Below are positions 50,416 to 60,431 of a DNA stretch of 64,000 bases, in pieces (position 1 is the first letter of the stretch; the number at the start of each line of letters is the position of its first letter). The notes under the pieces are model-generated. The model did no database searches and was not told where the DNA came from. It was given only the letters and a program-made list of their open reading frames with translations. The stretch is taken from assembly GCA_002371615.1 (NCBI GenBank), contig DFGA01000042.1, positions 38,147-102,146 of the forward strand, read 5' to 3'. The translations under genes were made by a program, and so were the position numbers. Source of the DNA: Lachnospiraceae bacterium UBA3762. Its GTDB lineage: Bacteria > Bacillota > Clostridia > Lachnospirales > Lachnospiraceae.

Positions 50416-51407
50416 TGCTGCGTCTGGCACCTGAAGGATATTACAGGTTTTTCCAGAACGACAGACTGCAGGCAACGTTCGGCGGCGGAGAGGCTAATGT
50501 AGCCGTATCCCTTGCAAATTTCGGCGTGAACAGTAGGTTTGTCACAAAGCTTCCGGCACATGCAATAGGAGAAGGAGCGGTATCTGCACTTCGCGGTCTC
50601 GGAGTTGATACTGGCAGTATTGTACGGGGCGGAGAGAGAATAGGGATATATTACCTTGAAAAAGGCGCATCACAGCGGGGAAGCGTGTGTATATATGACA
50701 GGGCGCATTCCGCGATACAGGAAGCCGAACCGAGTGACTTTGACTGGGACAGAATATTTGACGGTGCCGAGTGGTTTCACTTTACCGGAATAACACCGGC
50801 TCTTGGCTCGAATCTTGTAAATATATGTCTGGATGCATGTAAGGCTGCAAAAACAAAAGGCATTAAGATCAGCTGTGACCTCAACTACAGAAACAAACTG
50901 TGGACAAGGCAGCAGGCGCGGGAAGCAATGACTAAGCTTTGCGAATATGTTGATGTGTGTATATCAAACGAAGAAGATGCGAAGGATGTATTCGGAATTG
51001 AAGCGGAAGGCTCTGACATTACCGGCGGAAAGCTGGACAGGGAAGGATACAAGTCGGTTGCAAAGCAGCTTGCCGACAGATTTGAGTTCGAAAAAGTTGC
51101 GATAACTCTTCGTACATCCATATCCGCAAGCGACAATGACTGGCAGGGAATGTTGTACGACGGCAGTGAGAACTATTTTTCCAAACAGTATCATCTTCAC
51201 ATTGTCGACAGGGTTGGCGGCGGAGACAGTTTCGGAGCCGGGCTTATCTATTCGTTACTGAACGGGTATTCATCTCAGGAATCCATAGAGTTTGCGGTAG
51301 CGGCATCGGCACTTAAGCATTCGATAGAAGGTGATTTTAACAGAGTTACTGTAGAAGAAGTGCAAAAACTTGCGGGCGGAGACGGCTCGGGAAGAGTTCA
51401 GAGGTAA
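50385..51407 (+). CDS. kdgK: 2-keto-3-deoxygluconate kinase (PfkB family)
   Basis: 340 residues, usual length. It phosphorylates KDG to KDPG with ATP. PfkB signatures are GGGEANVAVSLANFG near residue 28 and the C-terminal DRVGGGDSFGAGLIYSL with the catalytic aspartate. GTVVTFGEIMLRL and ERIGIYYLEKGASQRGS resemble KdgK rather than fructokinase. SD AGGAGG sits inside eda, and the start overlaps the eda 3' end by 31 bases, indicating coupling. uxaC follows by 15 bases. Confidence 0.94.
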   Translation: MGTVVTFGEIMLRLAPEGYYRFFQNDRLQATFGGGEANVAVSLANFGVNSRFVTKLPAHAIGEGAVSALRGLGVDTGSIVRGGERIGIYYLEKGASQRGSVCIYDRAHSAIQEAEPSDFDWDRIFDGAEWFHFTGITPALGSNLVNICLDACKAAKTKGIKISCDLNYRNKLWTRQQAREAMTKLCEYVDVCISNEEDAKDVFGIEAEGSDITGGKLDREGYKSVAKQLADRFEFEKVAITLRTSISASDNDWQGMLYDGSENYFSKQYHLHIVDRVGGGDSFGAGLIYSLLNGYSSQESIEFAVAASALKHSIEGDFNRVTVEEVQKLAGGDGSGRVQR

Positions 51408-51422
51408 TAAGGATAAACTGCT

Positions 51423-52856
51423 ATGAAGAAATTTATGGATGAAGATTTTCTTCTTGAAAATGATACCGCAAAGCATTTGTATTTTGATTATTCGGCGCCT
51501 CTTCCCATAATAGATTATCACTGCCATATAGATGCACGGCAGATCTACGAGGATGTGAGGTTCGACAATATCTGCGATCTGTGGCTTGGCGGCAGGATGG
51601 CTGATGGTGGTTGTGCGGGAGACCACTATAAGTGGAGGCTTATGCGTGCCAACGGGACAGGTGAGGAATTTGTGACAGGAAATGGCGATAAAGCCGGACG
51701 TTTTAAGGAGTTTGCAAAGGCTGTAAGCCTCTGCGCAGGAAATCCCATGTACCACTGGTGCCATCTTGAATTGCAAAGATATTTCGGCATCACGGATCCT
51801 CTCGGTGAAGATAGTGCCAAGTCTGTGATGGAGCGCTGCAATGCCCTGCTTGCAGACAGTCCCGAACTTTCCGCAAGAGGAATAATACGAAGCAGCAACG
51901 TTGAATTCATCGGAACAACGGATGATCCCGCCGATTCACTTATATGGCATGAAAAGCTTGCAAAAGAAGAGGGACTTACCTTTACGGTACGGCCGTCCTT
52001 TCGCCCGGATAAAGCGGTTAATATAGCAAAGAGCGACTTTCGGGAATACATCGGAAAACTGGCTGATTGTGTAGGGAGAAAATCACTTGATACGGTAAGA
52101 GACGTTACGGATGCACTTACCGAGAGGCTTGAGTTTTTTGCTGCCCACGGATGTGTGGCGGCTGATCACGGACTCGATTATATTCCGTTTCGTTTGATTA
52201 CCGAAAGTGAATGCGATGAAATATTCTGTAAGCGTATGCGTGGAGAGAAAATAAGCGAAGAAGAGGCCGACGGTTACGCCACATATGTTCTTCTATCCCT
52301 TGCAAGACAGTATAAGAGGCTTGGGATTGTAATGGAAATTCACTACTCCTGCCTTAGAAACGTTAATGAGAGAATGTACGGCACACTCGGGGCAGACAGC
52401 GGATATGATACAATTGCAAGCAGCCGCGGAACAGGCAATCTCGCAAGACTTCTCTCGGAACTTGACAGGACGCGAGAACTTCCGAAGACAGTTATATTTT
52501 CCCTTGATCCCTCTGATAATGAGCCTATCGATACATTGATCGGATGCTTCCAGTCAGATGATATACCGGGTAAGATCCAGCATGGTCCGGCCTGGTGGTT
52601 TAACGATAACAGGGACGGAATCGAACGGCAGCTGCGAAGTCTTGCAAACAACGGTATCCTCGGCAATTTTATCGGAATGCTCACAGATTCCAGATCACTT
52701 CTGTCATACACAAGGCATGAGTATTTCAGAAAGATACTGTGCAATATGTTAGGCAGCTGGGTTGAGCGCGGAGAATATCCGGATGATGAGAAGATGCTGC
52801 GCCGTATTACCGAGGGTATATCGTATTATAATGCCAAGCGGTATTTTGGCCTGTAA
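51423..52856 (+). CDS. uxaC: Glucuronate isomerase
   Basis: 477 residues, the standard UxaC length. It isomerises D-glucuronate to D-fructuronate (and galacturonate to tagaturonate), an amidohydrolase-like barrel. It starts MKKFMDEDFLLENDTAKHLY with IIDYHCHIDARQIYED (metal-binding HxH), and has FRPDKAVNI, HGCVAADHG, the catalytic-region QYKRLGIVMEIHYSC and GPAWWFNDN. This is the first catabolic step and completes the set uxaC-uxuB-uxuA-kdgK-eda. SD AAGGATAA precedes the ATG. It is probably the last gene of the operon; no terminator is visible. Confidence 0.96.
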   Translation: MKKFMDEDFLLENDTAKHLYFDYSAPLPIIDYHCHIDARQIYEDVRFDNICDLWLGGRMADGGCAGDHYKWRLMRANGTGEEFVTGNGDKAGRFKEFAKAVSLCAGNPMYHWCHLELQRYFGITDPLGEDSAKSVMERCNALLADSPELSARGIIRSSNVEFIGTTDDPADSLIWHEKLAKEEGLTFTVRPSFRPDKAVNIAKSDFREYIGKLADCVGRKSLDTVRDVTDALTERLEFFAAHGCVAADHGLDYIPFRLITESECDEIFCKRMRGEKISEEEADGYATYVLLSLARQYKRLGIVMEIHYSCLRNVNERMYGTLGADSGYDTIASSRGTGNLARLLSELDRTRELPKTVIFSLDPSDNEPIDTLIGCFQSDDIPGKIQHGPAWWFNDNRDGIERQLRSLANNGILGNFIGMLTDSRSLLSYTRHEYFRKILCNMLGSWVERGEYPDDEKMLRRITEGISYYNAKRYFGL

Positions 52857-52916
52857 TATACGTTTGTCAGTTTATCACATATCTATAAAACAGTGGCAAA
52901 TTCTTGCGGGATTATG

Positions 52917-52922
52917 TATAAT
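52917..52922 (+). promoter_or_regulatory. -10 element before the large EAL gene
   Basis: TATAAT at 52917-52922, 34 bases before the start codon; the -35 region (TGGCAA at 52894) is poor. It probably marks the promoter of the 52957-57512 pair. Confidence 0.45.
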
Positions 52923-52956
52923 TAGCCATAGGCGCGTTTATGCCCATGGAGATATT

Positions 52957-55900
52957 ATGCACCAGTTCAGTGAGAATTTATTCCAAAATGCAATAGATCT
53001 TAATGACACCATAGTTTTCGAGTATAATGCGATCGATGATGTCATTACGTTTTCCGATAATATCAAGAAATATATTCCCATGCCCATAAGGCTTTCCGCG
53101 TTCGTGGAAAAGATGGGCTATCTCGGGAAGATCTTTGACGGCGATCTTGAAAAAGCCATTTCTTTTTTTTCCAATAACGAAAACAAGGACAAGGTCCGCA
53201 TGGAATACATACGGTTCCTTGATTTTGCCGGAGACTACTGCTGGTATCAGTTAAAGGGACGTATCGAAACCGACGATTCCGAAAAGATCGTAAGTGTATA
53301 CGGTACTCTCAGTTATGTTGACGACGAAACAAAGCACCAGCAGGAAGAGATGTCTCTTACAAAAGATCCTCTGACCAGGCTTCTTACCGCTGAAGCGTTT
53401 GCCAAAGAGGTATCCGGTTATCTTGACGAGCTTCCCAAAGATGTCATTCCCAATCTCATGATAGTGGATCTTGATGATTTTGCCACATGGAAGGACAAAT
53501 TCAGCGAGATAAATGCGGATGGTGCGCTTATTGAGATCGGAAGGATACTAAAGAGGGCATTTAGGGGATCCGATGTTATAGGACGTATTGATGTTGACAG
53601 ATTCGGAATACTCATGAAGGGTGTCCGCGCTACCAATATATTACTTGAGCGTGCTGCATATATAAGGCAGACGGTCAAGGATGTATGGAGTGATTTTTCA
53701 AACAGCGGGTTTATCACTGTCAGCATAGGAATTGCCGCAATGCATGGAAGGGAAGCAACCCTCGAGAGGCTTGAGGCCCGTGCGCTTTCTGCACTCAATG
53801 ATGCCAAATCGAACGGCAAGGACAATTATGTTCTGTATACGAGTGATATGGAAAGACTTGACACGTCGGTCAATCCTATACTCTCCACGAAAGAGATGGA
53901 GATGATCAGGAATATTCTTGATCCGATGAGCTCGTGGGCATATGCGGTTGATGATAATTATCAGCTTCTATACCGTAACGAGGTACTTGAAGCCCGTCTC
54001 GGGAACAAGTGCGAGGGTATGTGTTATGCCCAGAATAAAGGATACGGCGAGCCATGCTCCGACTGTCCGATAACCAAGATGGAAGCGACACAGACATCAT
54101 TTGACTGCAATGTATATTCGCCGTCCCTTCGCTCAACGGTCCCGATGCGTGTGAACCGGATCACGATGAGAAACGGTAAGAGTGTCTATCTTATTGCTTC
54201 GGTCAAAGAGGATATTGAGACACAGATCGCGGCAATGAACGAGAGTGAAAATCGTACGAAAGACTCTCTCGTTCAGATGATGGATATCATATGGGATATC
54301 AATCTGACAAAGAATATGTGTGTACGACTGAAAGAGCAGAATATCAAGAGCTTTATCGATGTCAGGATAGAAAACTACAAAAATCTCTGTGAATTTTTCT
54401 CCAAAGAAGTAGTGTTCCAGGAAGATCAGATGAAGTTTATCGGTGCGACCGATCCGGCGCTGATACGTCAGGATGCTCTTGCGGGAAAGCGTACTGTATG
54501 CACGGAACTTCGTCTGCAGAGCCTTTCGGGTGAATATGTCTGGTATGGAATGTATACGGTAGTTCTCTATGATCCGAATGCCAAAGATGATGAGAACGGC
54601 CGTACGGATGAGAGAATAATGGTGGTATGCCTTAACCTCAATGATTACAAGAAACGCAGCATAGAGGCAGTAGAGGCTAAGATCAAACACGAGATCATGC
54701 ACGAGAAGAGCAGTATTCTCAAGGATATGGCTCTTAATTACGAAAGATATGAGAATGTCAATGACATGATCGGTATTCTTGTTTATGAATATACGGTTGC
54801 TGATGACAATTATTACCTGTGCTCGAATTTTGAGGATGTATTTGAAATAGATAAAAGAAACCTTACCGACGGCTGGGCGCTTATCACTTCACTCAAAGTC
54901 CATTCCGATGATCAGGAGATGTTCGACAAGTTTATCGAGACGGCAAAATCATCCGCTCTTGTTCAGAGAACAACCGTAAGGCTGTACAACAAGTTCGGAG
55001 TACCTGTGTGGTATACGATCGTGCTGCAGACTCTGCGCGGACTTAACAATGTTCCGGTAAGATATCTCGGAACTTTGCAGAACGTCAATACAGAGATGAA
55101 GATCAAGGCCGAAATGGAATACCGTGCGGACTACGACTCAATGACGGGACTGTATAATTCCGAAACTTTCTACAAGAAGGCAGCGGAAATAATCGTCAAT
55201 AAAGAAGATGACAAATTTGTTATCATTTCGATAGATGTGGACAGATTCCGTCTGATCAATGACAGATACGGAATCGATGCCGGAAACAGAACGCTTGAGG
55301 TAGTCGGCAAGATGATAAGAGAAGTATCACCCAAAGATTCTATTGCCAAGCGTTACCAGGGGGATGTGTTCTCGGTTCTTCTTCGGTATGACACGGATCA
55401 GGATCTTGTTACTTATATGTCGAAACTTTCAGCGGCCGTAAGGGATGCTAGAGTTGTACCGATGTCTATTTCGCTTACGTACGGAATATACAAAATCGGA
55501 GATCGCGACATTCCTATTAGACTTATGTGTGACAGGGCAAGAGCCGTCAAGAAACAGGTAAAAGGAAGTGCACTTACGAATTATGCGGTATATGATGATG
55601 TCATCAGGCTCAAACTTCGTGAACAGGCTGAGATCGAAGAGGAGATGAATACCGCACTTGCAAATAAAGAGTTCGTGATATTCCTGCAGCCCCAGATAGA
55701 TCTTAAAACAAGAAAGATGATCGGAGCCGAAGCGCTTGTCAGATGGAATCATCCGATAAAGGGAATACTTGTTCCGGCGCAGTTTCTGTCTCTTTTTGAA
55801 AGCAACGGTTTCATAACGAAAATGGATATGTATATATGGGAGCTTGCGTGCAAATATATACATGATCTTCAGGAACGCGGTATATATATGCCGATATCGG

Positions 55901-56388
55901 TTAATATTTCAAGAGTCCATATAGGCAACACAAACCTGTCCGACATACTGATGGGGCTTGTCAGAAAATATGATATCGCGCCTAAATATCTGGAACTTGA
56001 AATAACGGAAAACCTGTTTATGGAAGATGTGGAAGAGCTGTTCGCGGAGATGTCTTCCCTTAAAGGGCATGGATTCAATATTATGATGGATGATTTCGGA
56101 TCAGGATATTCATCACTTAACATGCTTAGAAACGCCCCGGTCGATACTCTTAAGATCGACAGGTTCTTCCTAGATGAAATAATGGCGACTGACAGAGGTA
56201 AAATAATAGTTGAGGCAAGTGTGCGAATGGCTAAGCAGTTAGGTCTTGCCGTTATAGCGGAAGGTGTCGAGACACAGGAACAGCTTGATTTTCTTGCCTC
56301 GATTGACTGCGATATCGTTCAGGGATATTACTATTCAAGACCTGTTCCGGTTAATGAGTTTGAAATATTTATGGAGAAGTACAGATGA
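52957..56388 (+). CDS. Multi-PAS protein with two degenerate GGDEF domains and an intact EAL domain
   Basis: 1143 residues, no membrane segment seen. An N-terminal PAS-like domain (1-125) is followed by GGDEF-like domain 1 (about 135-290, motif replaced by IDVDRF near 210), a PAS region with clustered cysteines (CEGMCYAQNKGYGEPCSDCP), another PAS-like stretch, GGDEF-like domain 2 (about 720-880, QGDVF) and an EAL domain (about 895-1143). The EAL motifs are complete: EALVRW, EITENLFME, DDFGSGYSSLN, KIDRFF, EGVET, QGYYYSRP. It should hydrolyse cyclic-di-GMP, regulated by its sensors; the GGDEF domains probably do not synthesise it. ATG at 52957 follows GGAG. The HD-GYP-like gene overlaps by ATGA. 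Confidence 0.9.
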   Translation: MHQFSENLFQNAIDLNDTIVFEYNAIDDVITFSDNIKKYIPMPIRLSAFVEKMGYLGKIFDGDLEKAISFFSNNENKDKVRMEYIRFLDFAGDYCWYQLKGRIETDDSEKIVSVYGTLSYVDDETKHQQEEMSLTKDPLTRLLTAEAFAKEVSGYLDELPKDVIPNLMIVDLDDFATWKDKFSEINADGALIEIGRILKRAFRGSDVIGRIDVDRFGILMKGVRATNILLERAAYIRQTVKDVWSDFSNSGFITVSIGIAAMHGREATLERLEARALSALNDAKSNGKDNYVLYTSDMERLDTSVNPILSTKEMEMIRNILDPMSSWAYAVDDNYQLLYRNEVLEARLGNKCEGMCYAQNKGYGEPCSDCPITKMEATQTSFDCNVYSPSLRSTVPMRVNRITMRNGKSVYLIASVKEDIETQIAAMNESENRTKDSLVQMMDIIWDINLTKNMCVRLKEQNIKSFIDVRIENYKNLCEFFSKEVVFQEDQMKFIGATDPALIRQDALAGKRTVCTELRLQSLSGEYVWYGMYTVVLYDPNAKDDENGRTDERIMVVCLNLNDYKKRSIEAVEAKIKHEIMHEKSSILKDMALNYERYENVNDMIGILVYEYTVADDNYYLCSNFEDVFEIDKRNLTDGWALITSLKVHSDDQEMFDKFIETAKSSALVQRTTVRLYNKFGVPVWYTIVLQTLRGLNNVPVRYLGTLQNVNTEMKIKAEMEYRADYDSMTGLYNSETFYKKAAEIIVNKEDDKFVIISIDVDRFRLINDRYGIDAGNRTLEVVGKMIREVSPKDSIAKRYQGDVFSVLLRYDTDQDLVTYMSKLSAAVRDARVVPMSISLTYGIYKIGDRDIPIRLMCDRARAVKKQVKGSALTNYAVYDDVIRLKLREQAEIEEEMNTALANKEFVIFLQPQIDLKTRKMIGAEALVRWNHPIKGILVPAQFLSLFESNGFITKMDMYIWELACKYIHDLQERGIYMPISVNISRVHIGNTNLSDILMGLVRKYDIAPKYLELEITENLFMEDVEELFAEMSSLKGHGFNIMMDDFGSGYSSLNMLRNAPVDTLKIDRFFLDEIMATDRGKIIVEASVRMAKQLGLAVIAEGVETQEQLDFLASIDCDIVQGYYYSRPVPVNEFEIFMEKYR

Positions 56389-57512
56389 AATTTGTTAAGA
56401 CTGAAGACCTGAAGATCGGAATGAGACTGGCAAAGCCGATCTACAACAACAAAGGCGTTCTGTTGTATGACCGTAATTCCAAGCTTACACAGCAGGGTAT
56501 TGAGAGTGTGCGCAATTTCAAACTGATCGGCATTTATGTGCTTGAGCCTGCCGAGCCGCTTCCGCCGCAGTCGGAGGAGGATGTCGAATTCGAGAAGTTT
56601 CAGATGGTTACGGTGTTCTCAGTTGAGGAAGAACTCAGGGCAATACTGGATCACGGAAAGAACAACAGGATATACAACCTTGCAGAGACCATAATCAGAA
56701 GCTACGGAAGGCTTGACCACAAGATTAATTTTCTTCAGAACTTAAGAAGCAAGGAAGACTTTGTATATAAGCATTCCCTGAATGTTGCGATTCTTACCGC
56801 AATGATCTGTCACAAGATGAATGTGCGCAAGGAAGAGATGACAGAGGCTGTCGTATGTGCCATAGTTCATGATATAGGTAAGTTAAATGCCAACCCCGAA
56901 CTCCTTGTCAAAGATGATATTACGGAAGATGAGATGGCTGAGCTTAAACACGCTGAATACAGCGGAATATCGATCATAGAGGCGGCATTTGCCTCACAGC
57001 CGAATGTCAAACGTGTCGTAATGCAGACATACAAGAGGCTTGATGCTTATCATAAAGGTGAAGAAGTCGATCATGGCGCCAAGATGGTAGTAGGTGCCAA
57101 GGTTTTGTGCGTGGCTGAAGAATATGACCGTATGACGGCGATAAACAGTGCGGGAGAGCCACAGTCAGAGCTTGCCGAGATAAAAGTAATGATGGATAAT
57201 CCGGAGTATTTTGATCCGGCTGCGGTAAATGCGCTTGTTGCAAGCATCAACCTGTTATCGGAAGGTACCTGCGTTGAGTTATCAACAGGTGAAAAGGCTC
57301 TTGTCATAACCCCCAACGAACAGAATATTTTCCGGCCTATGGTGCTGTGCTTTTCCACAAATACGATCATTGATCTTGCAATGACCGCGCTTTACAACGA
57401 TATCGAGATAGTGGATATCATGAAGACTTTTGACAACCGATACGTCATGAAGGAAGAAGACATCGCAAAAGCGAAGGAAAGCGAGCCCACCAGTCATAAA
57501 GAAAACGCTTGA
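56385..57512 (+). CDS. HD-GYP-type domain protein lacking the GYP motif
   Basis: 375 residues. A short N-terminal domain (KIGMRLAKPIYNNKGVLLYD, the DUF3391-like opening of HD-GYP proteins) precedes an HD domain at about 125-290: HSLNVAILTAMICHKM and CAIVHDIGKLN with the HD pair near residue 162. The HHE...GYP segment expected downstream is replaced by YKRLDAYHKGEEVDHGAKMV, so metal and substrate binding is altered; PDE activity is uncertain. A second conserved feature is AEEYDRMTA. It is co-translated with the upstream EAL protein (ATGA), so the two probably act together in cyclic-di-GMP signalling. No terminator seen in the 136 bases after it. Confidence 0.85.
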   Translation: MKFVKTEDLKIGMRLAKPIYNNKGVLLYDRNSKLTQQGIESVRNFKLIGIYVLEPAEPLPPQSEEDVEFEKFQMVTVFSVEEELRAILDHGKNNRIYNLAETIIRSYGRLDHKINFLQNLRSKEDFVYKHSLNVAILTAMICHKMNVRKEEMTEAVVCAIVHDIGKLNANPELLVKDDITEDEMAELKHAEYSGISIIEAAFASQPNVKRVVMQTYKRLDAYHKGEEVDHGAKMVVGAKVLCVAEEYDRMTAINSAGEPQSELAEIKVMMDNPEYFDPAAVNALVASINLLSEGTCVELSTGEKALVITPNEQNIFRPMVLCFSTNTIIDLAMTALYNDIEIVDIMKTFDNRYVMKEEDIAKAKESEPTSHKENA

Positions 57513-57648
57513 CCGTATAATATCATTCGGTTATATTCTAGATATACTTTTGCTTTTCAATTTACATTTCATTTAATTCCCAAACTATTTTATGTAAACT
57601 ACTTTTCCGTGGGGATTTCACGGACAACTTTTGAATGGAGGAAAATAT

Positions 57649-59163
57649 ATGTTTTGTTCTGTATTGTCCGGAGGCATTCGTGGCATCGAAAGCTTTCCGG
57701 TTCATGTAGAGACCGATATTTCAAGCGGTATGCCCTGCTTTGATATTGTAGGGTATGTAGGAAGTGAAGTAAGGGAAGCAAAGGACAGAGTGAGGACTGC
57801 ACTCAGAAATGCAGGATATTTGATGCCTGTGGCCAGGATCACGGTAAATCTTTCGCCGGCAGATGTACGCAAATCGGGTTCGGGATATGACCTGCCGATG
57901 GCATTGTCTGTGCTGGCCTGCATGGAAGTAATAAATGCGGATTCGCTTAAAGGTATATTTGTTGCAGGTGAGTTGTCACTTTCGGGTGATGTATGTGCTG
58001 TAAAGGGAATTCTTCCCATGATAAAGATGGCCAAGGATAAGGGAATAGGCAAGTGTCTTATCCCTGCTGCCAATTCGGGGGAAGGATCGGTAATTGAAGG
58101 CATAGATGTTTATACTGTATCGTCAATAAATGAGGCAATTGATTTTCTAGAGGGACGTGCTGATATTCCGCCGGTGGAAAGTCATCTGCGAAGGGATCTT
58201 CTCGCAGAGCACGAGTACAAACATGATTTTATACAGATAAAGGGACAGAAAACCGCAAGGAGAGGTGCCGAGATCGCAGCGGCAGGTTTACATAATCTGA
58301 TAATGATCGGGCCGCCGGGAGCCGGAAAAACACTGATAGCAAAGTGTATTCCGTCGATAATGCCTCCGCTCGGTGAGGACGAGTGCCTTGAAGTATCTTC
58401 CGTTTATTCGGTCAGAGGTTCCCTTGATCCGCGTAAGCCTGTCATTACGAGCCGTCCCTTTGTCTCGGCACACAGTTCCTCGACCGATATTTCTCTTGTA
58501 GGCGGTGGTGCGAATCCGAAGCCCGGTGCCGTAAGCCTTGCCCACAAGGGTGTACTGTTTCTGGATGAACTTCCGGAGTTTTCAAGAAAATCGCTGGAGG
58601 CACTTCGCCAGCCCCTTGAGGACAGAGCGGTGCATATCACAAGAAACCGGGACATTTGCACTTTTCCGGCGGACTGTATGCTTGTGGCCGCAATGAATCC
58701 GTGTCCTTGCGGTCATTATCCCGATATGAACAAATGCACCTGCAATACCGCTCAGAGAAACAAGTATATGTCCAAGATCTCAGGACCCTTCCTTGACAGG
58801 ATGGATATATGTGTAGTAACTGAGAAGGTTACTCCGTTTGATATTCAGTCGGAAAGCGAACAGGAACCGTCTAAAATCATTCGAAAGAGGGTCATGGCGG
58901 CCCATGAGATCCAGAAGAGGAGATTTAAGGGAAGGGGGATACTGTTCAATTCACAGATGGGCAACAGGGAAATTGAGGAGTTCTGCCGGCTGGATACTGA
59001 TGGAGCGGCGCTTATGAAGAGGCTGGCAATAAAATATGATATGAGTGCGAGAACATATTACCGTGTTCTGAAAGTGGCAAGAACAATAAGTGACCTGGCC
59101 GGTCAAAATGATATAAATGAAGAATCCCTTCTTGAAGCTGTAAGAATGAAGGTCAGTTTTTGA
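57649..59163 (+). CDS. comM: ComM/YifB-type Mg-chelatase-like AAA+ ATPase
   Basis: 504 residues, the family length. N-terminal ChlI-like domain starts SVLSGGIRGIESFPVHVETD with VGYVGSEVREAKDRVR; the AAA+ core has Walker A GPPGAGKT (near residue 220), Walker B LFLDELPEFSRKSLEALRQP and NPCPCGHYPD (zinc-like cysteine segment); the C-terminal Mg_chelatase_C domain ends ILFNSQMG...RTISDLAG. ComM is a branch-migration helicase in natural transformation. The ATG at 57649 follows GGAGG; the earlier in-frame TTG (57631) would put the SD inside the gene. dprA follows. Confidence 0.93.
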   Translation: MFCSVLSGGIRGIESFPVHVETDISSGMPCFDIVGYVGSEVREAKDRVRTALRNAGYLMPVARITVNLSPADVRKSGSGYDLPMALSVLACMEVINADSLKGIFVAGELSLSGDVCAVKGILPMIKMAKDKGIGKCLIPAANSGEGSVIEGIDVYTVSSINEAIDFLEGRADIPPVESHLRRDLLAEHEYKHDFIQIKGQKTARRGAEIAAAGLHNLIMIGPPGAGKTLIAKCIPSIMPPLGEDECLEVSSVYSVRGSLDPRKPVITSRPFVSAHSSSTDISLVGGGANPKPGAVSLAHKGVLFLDELPEFSRKSLEALRQPLEDRAVHITRNRDICTFPADCMLVAAMNPCPCGHYPDMNKCTCNTAQRNKYMSKISGPFLDRMDICVVTEKVTPFDIQSESEQEPSKIIRKRVMAAHEIQKRRFKGRGILFNSQMGNREIEEFCRLDTDGAALMKRLAIKYDMSARTYYRVLKVARTISDLAGQNDINEESLLEAVRMKVSF

Positions 59164-59209
59164 GCAAACAACCAAAAGATGTGTAAAGAATGTAAAGGAG
59201 AAATACTCG

Positions 59210-60349
59210 ATGGAAGAGAGGATATATGATTACTGGGTTGCCACGCTCCAGGACGGATATATCGGAAAACTGGCCGATATTGCAGATGCAGCGGGCGGAG
59301 CAGCATCGCTGTATGAAATGAGCGGAAGGGAACTTATGATGAAGTGCGGGATATCCGAAGGACTGGCTGCCTATATCTCGGAGAATAAAAGGGATACAGG
59401 CCTTCTTGAGGAGGAGTACTATAGTCTCGGTGCAAAGGGCATTAGTTATGTAAACCATACCGATATGGATTTTCCGCAAAAACTGGCAAATATACCGAGC
59501 AGGCCTTACGGGTTGTTTGTAAAGGGAGGATTACCAAGTGAATTGACCGGATCGGTCGCGATAATAGGTGCCAGAGAATGCAGTGAATACGGGCGACTTA
59601 TGGCAGAATATTTTGCCGACAGGCTTGCCAAAAACAATGTCCAGATAATAAGCGGAATGGCATGGGGAATTGACGGTATCGCACAGTCAGCCGCCCTTTG
59701 TGCAGGCGGAAAATCATTTGCGATACTTGGCTGCGGAGTTGACATAACATATCCGGCCAAAAACAGATCATTATATGATAAGCTGTGCGAAAACGGTAAC
59801 GGAGTTATAAGTGAATATGCACCGGGGACGAGAGCGGAGCCTCGAAGATTTCCTCCGAGAAACAGAATAATATCGGGATTGTGCGATGTTCTGCTTGTGG
59901 TTGAGGCCAGGGCAAAGAGCGGAACACTTATAACGGTTGATATGGCTATTGACCAGGGACGGACGGTTATGGTAGTTCCGGGCAGACTTACCGACAGTTT
60001 AAGTGCAGGATGCATAAATCTGCTGTATCAGGGAGCCCTTCCGGCAACCGGCGTTGAGGCTGTTATGGAACAGCTTGAGATCAAGGGTCAGAAGAGTTTT
60101 ATAAAAGCAGCACGCCATGGGAAAAAGGGCAATATAGCAGAACCAAAATCACGTGATATACCGGCGGATCTTGCCGAAGTTGCGGATGTTCTTGCGCTTG
60201 ATCCCAAAAGTGCGGAACAGATAGCGCAAGAGGCTGATATCAGGCTGCCGGATGTATTAAAGATGCTGACCAGACTCGAACTTGAAGGCCTGTCAAAAGA
60301 GATAAGTCCGGGTTATTTTGTGAAAGCCGTGGATCTGATTCGGGTATGA
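59210..60349 (+). CDS. dprA: DNA processing protein DprA
   Basis: 379 residues, usual length. DprA binds incoming single-stranded DNA and loads RecA during transformation. An N-terminal SAM-like helical region (1-90) is followed by the Rossmann core with VAIIGARECSEYG, SGMAWGIDGIAQSAAL, GCGVDITYPAKNR and RFPPRNRIISGL, and a C-terminal winged helix (DML1) with ALDPKSAEQIAQEADI. SD AAAGGAG precedes the ATG, 46 bases after comM, suggesting co-transcription. topA, which often follows dprA in Firmicutes, is absent; a diguanylate cyclase gene with its own promoter follows. Confidence 0.95.
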   Translation: MEERIYDYWVATLQDGYIGKLADIADAAGGAASLYEMSGRELMMKCGISEGLAAYISENKRDTGLLEEEYYSLGAKGISYVNHTDMDFPQKLANIPSRPYGLFVKGGLPSELTGSVAIIGARECSEYGRLMAEYFADRLAKNNVQIISGMAWGIDGIAQSAALCAGGKSFAILGCGVDITYPAKNRSLYDKLCENGNGVISEYAPGTRAEPRRFPPRNRIISGLCDVLLVVEARAKSGTLITVDMAIDQGRTVMVVPGRLTDSLSAGCINLLYQGALPATGVEAVMEQLEIKGQKSFIKAARHGKKGNIAEPKSRDIPADLAEVADVLALDPKSAEQIAQEADIRLPDVLKMLTRLELEGLSKEISPGYFVKAVDLIRV

Positions 60350-60351
60350 AA

Positions 60352-60380
60352 TTGATAGAATTCACACTTTGGAGTATAAT
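60352..60380 (+). promoter_or_regulatory. Promoter of the diguanylate cyclase-EAL pair
   Basis: TTGATA (60352-60357), 17 bases, TATAAT (60375-60380), immediately after the dprA stop. The predicted start is near 60387, with a leader of about 45 bases. Confidence 0.75.
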
Positions 60381-60431
60381 AAATTCCAATATTCTGTATA
60401 GGATGGAATCCGGCTTAAGAAAGGACGCAAT

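Noticed and set aside
52894..52907. Sigma-54-like site TGGCA...TTGC before the large EAL gene
   Set aside because: The GG and GC elements are 11 bases apart instead of the required 12, and a TATAAT lies just downstream, so a normal sigma-A promoter is more likely.
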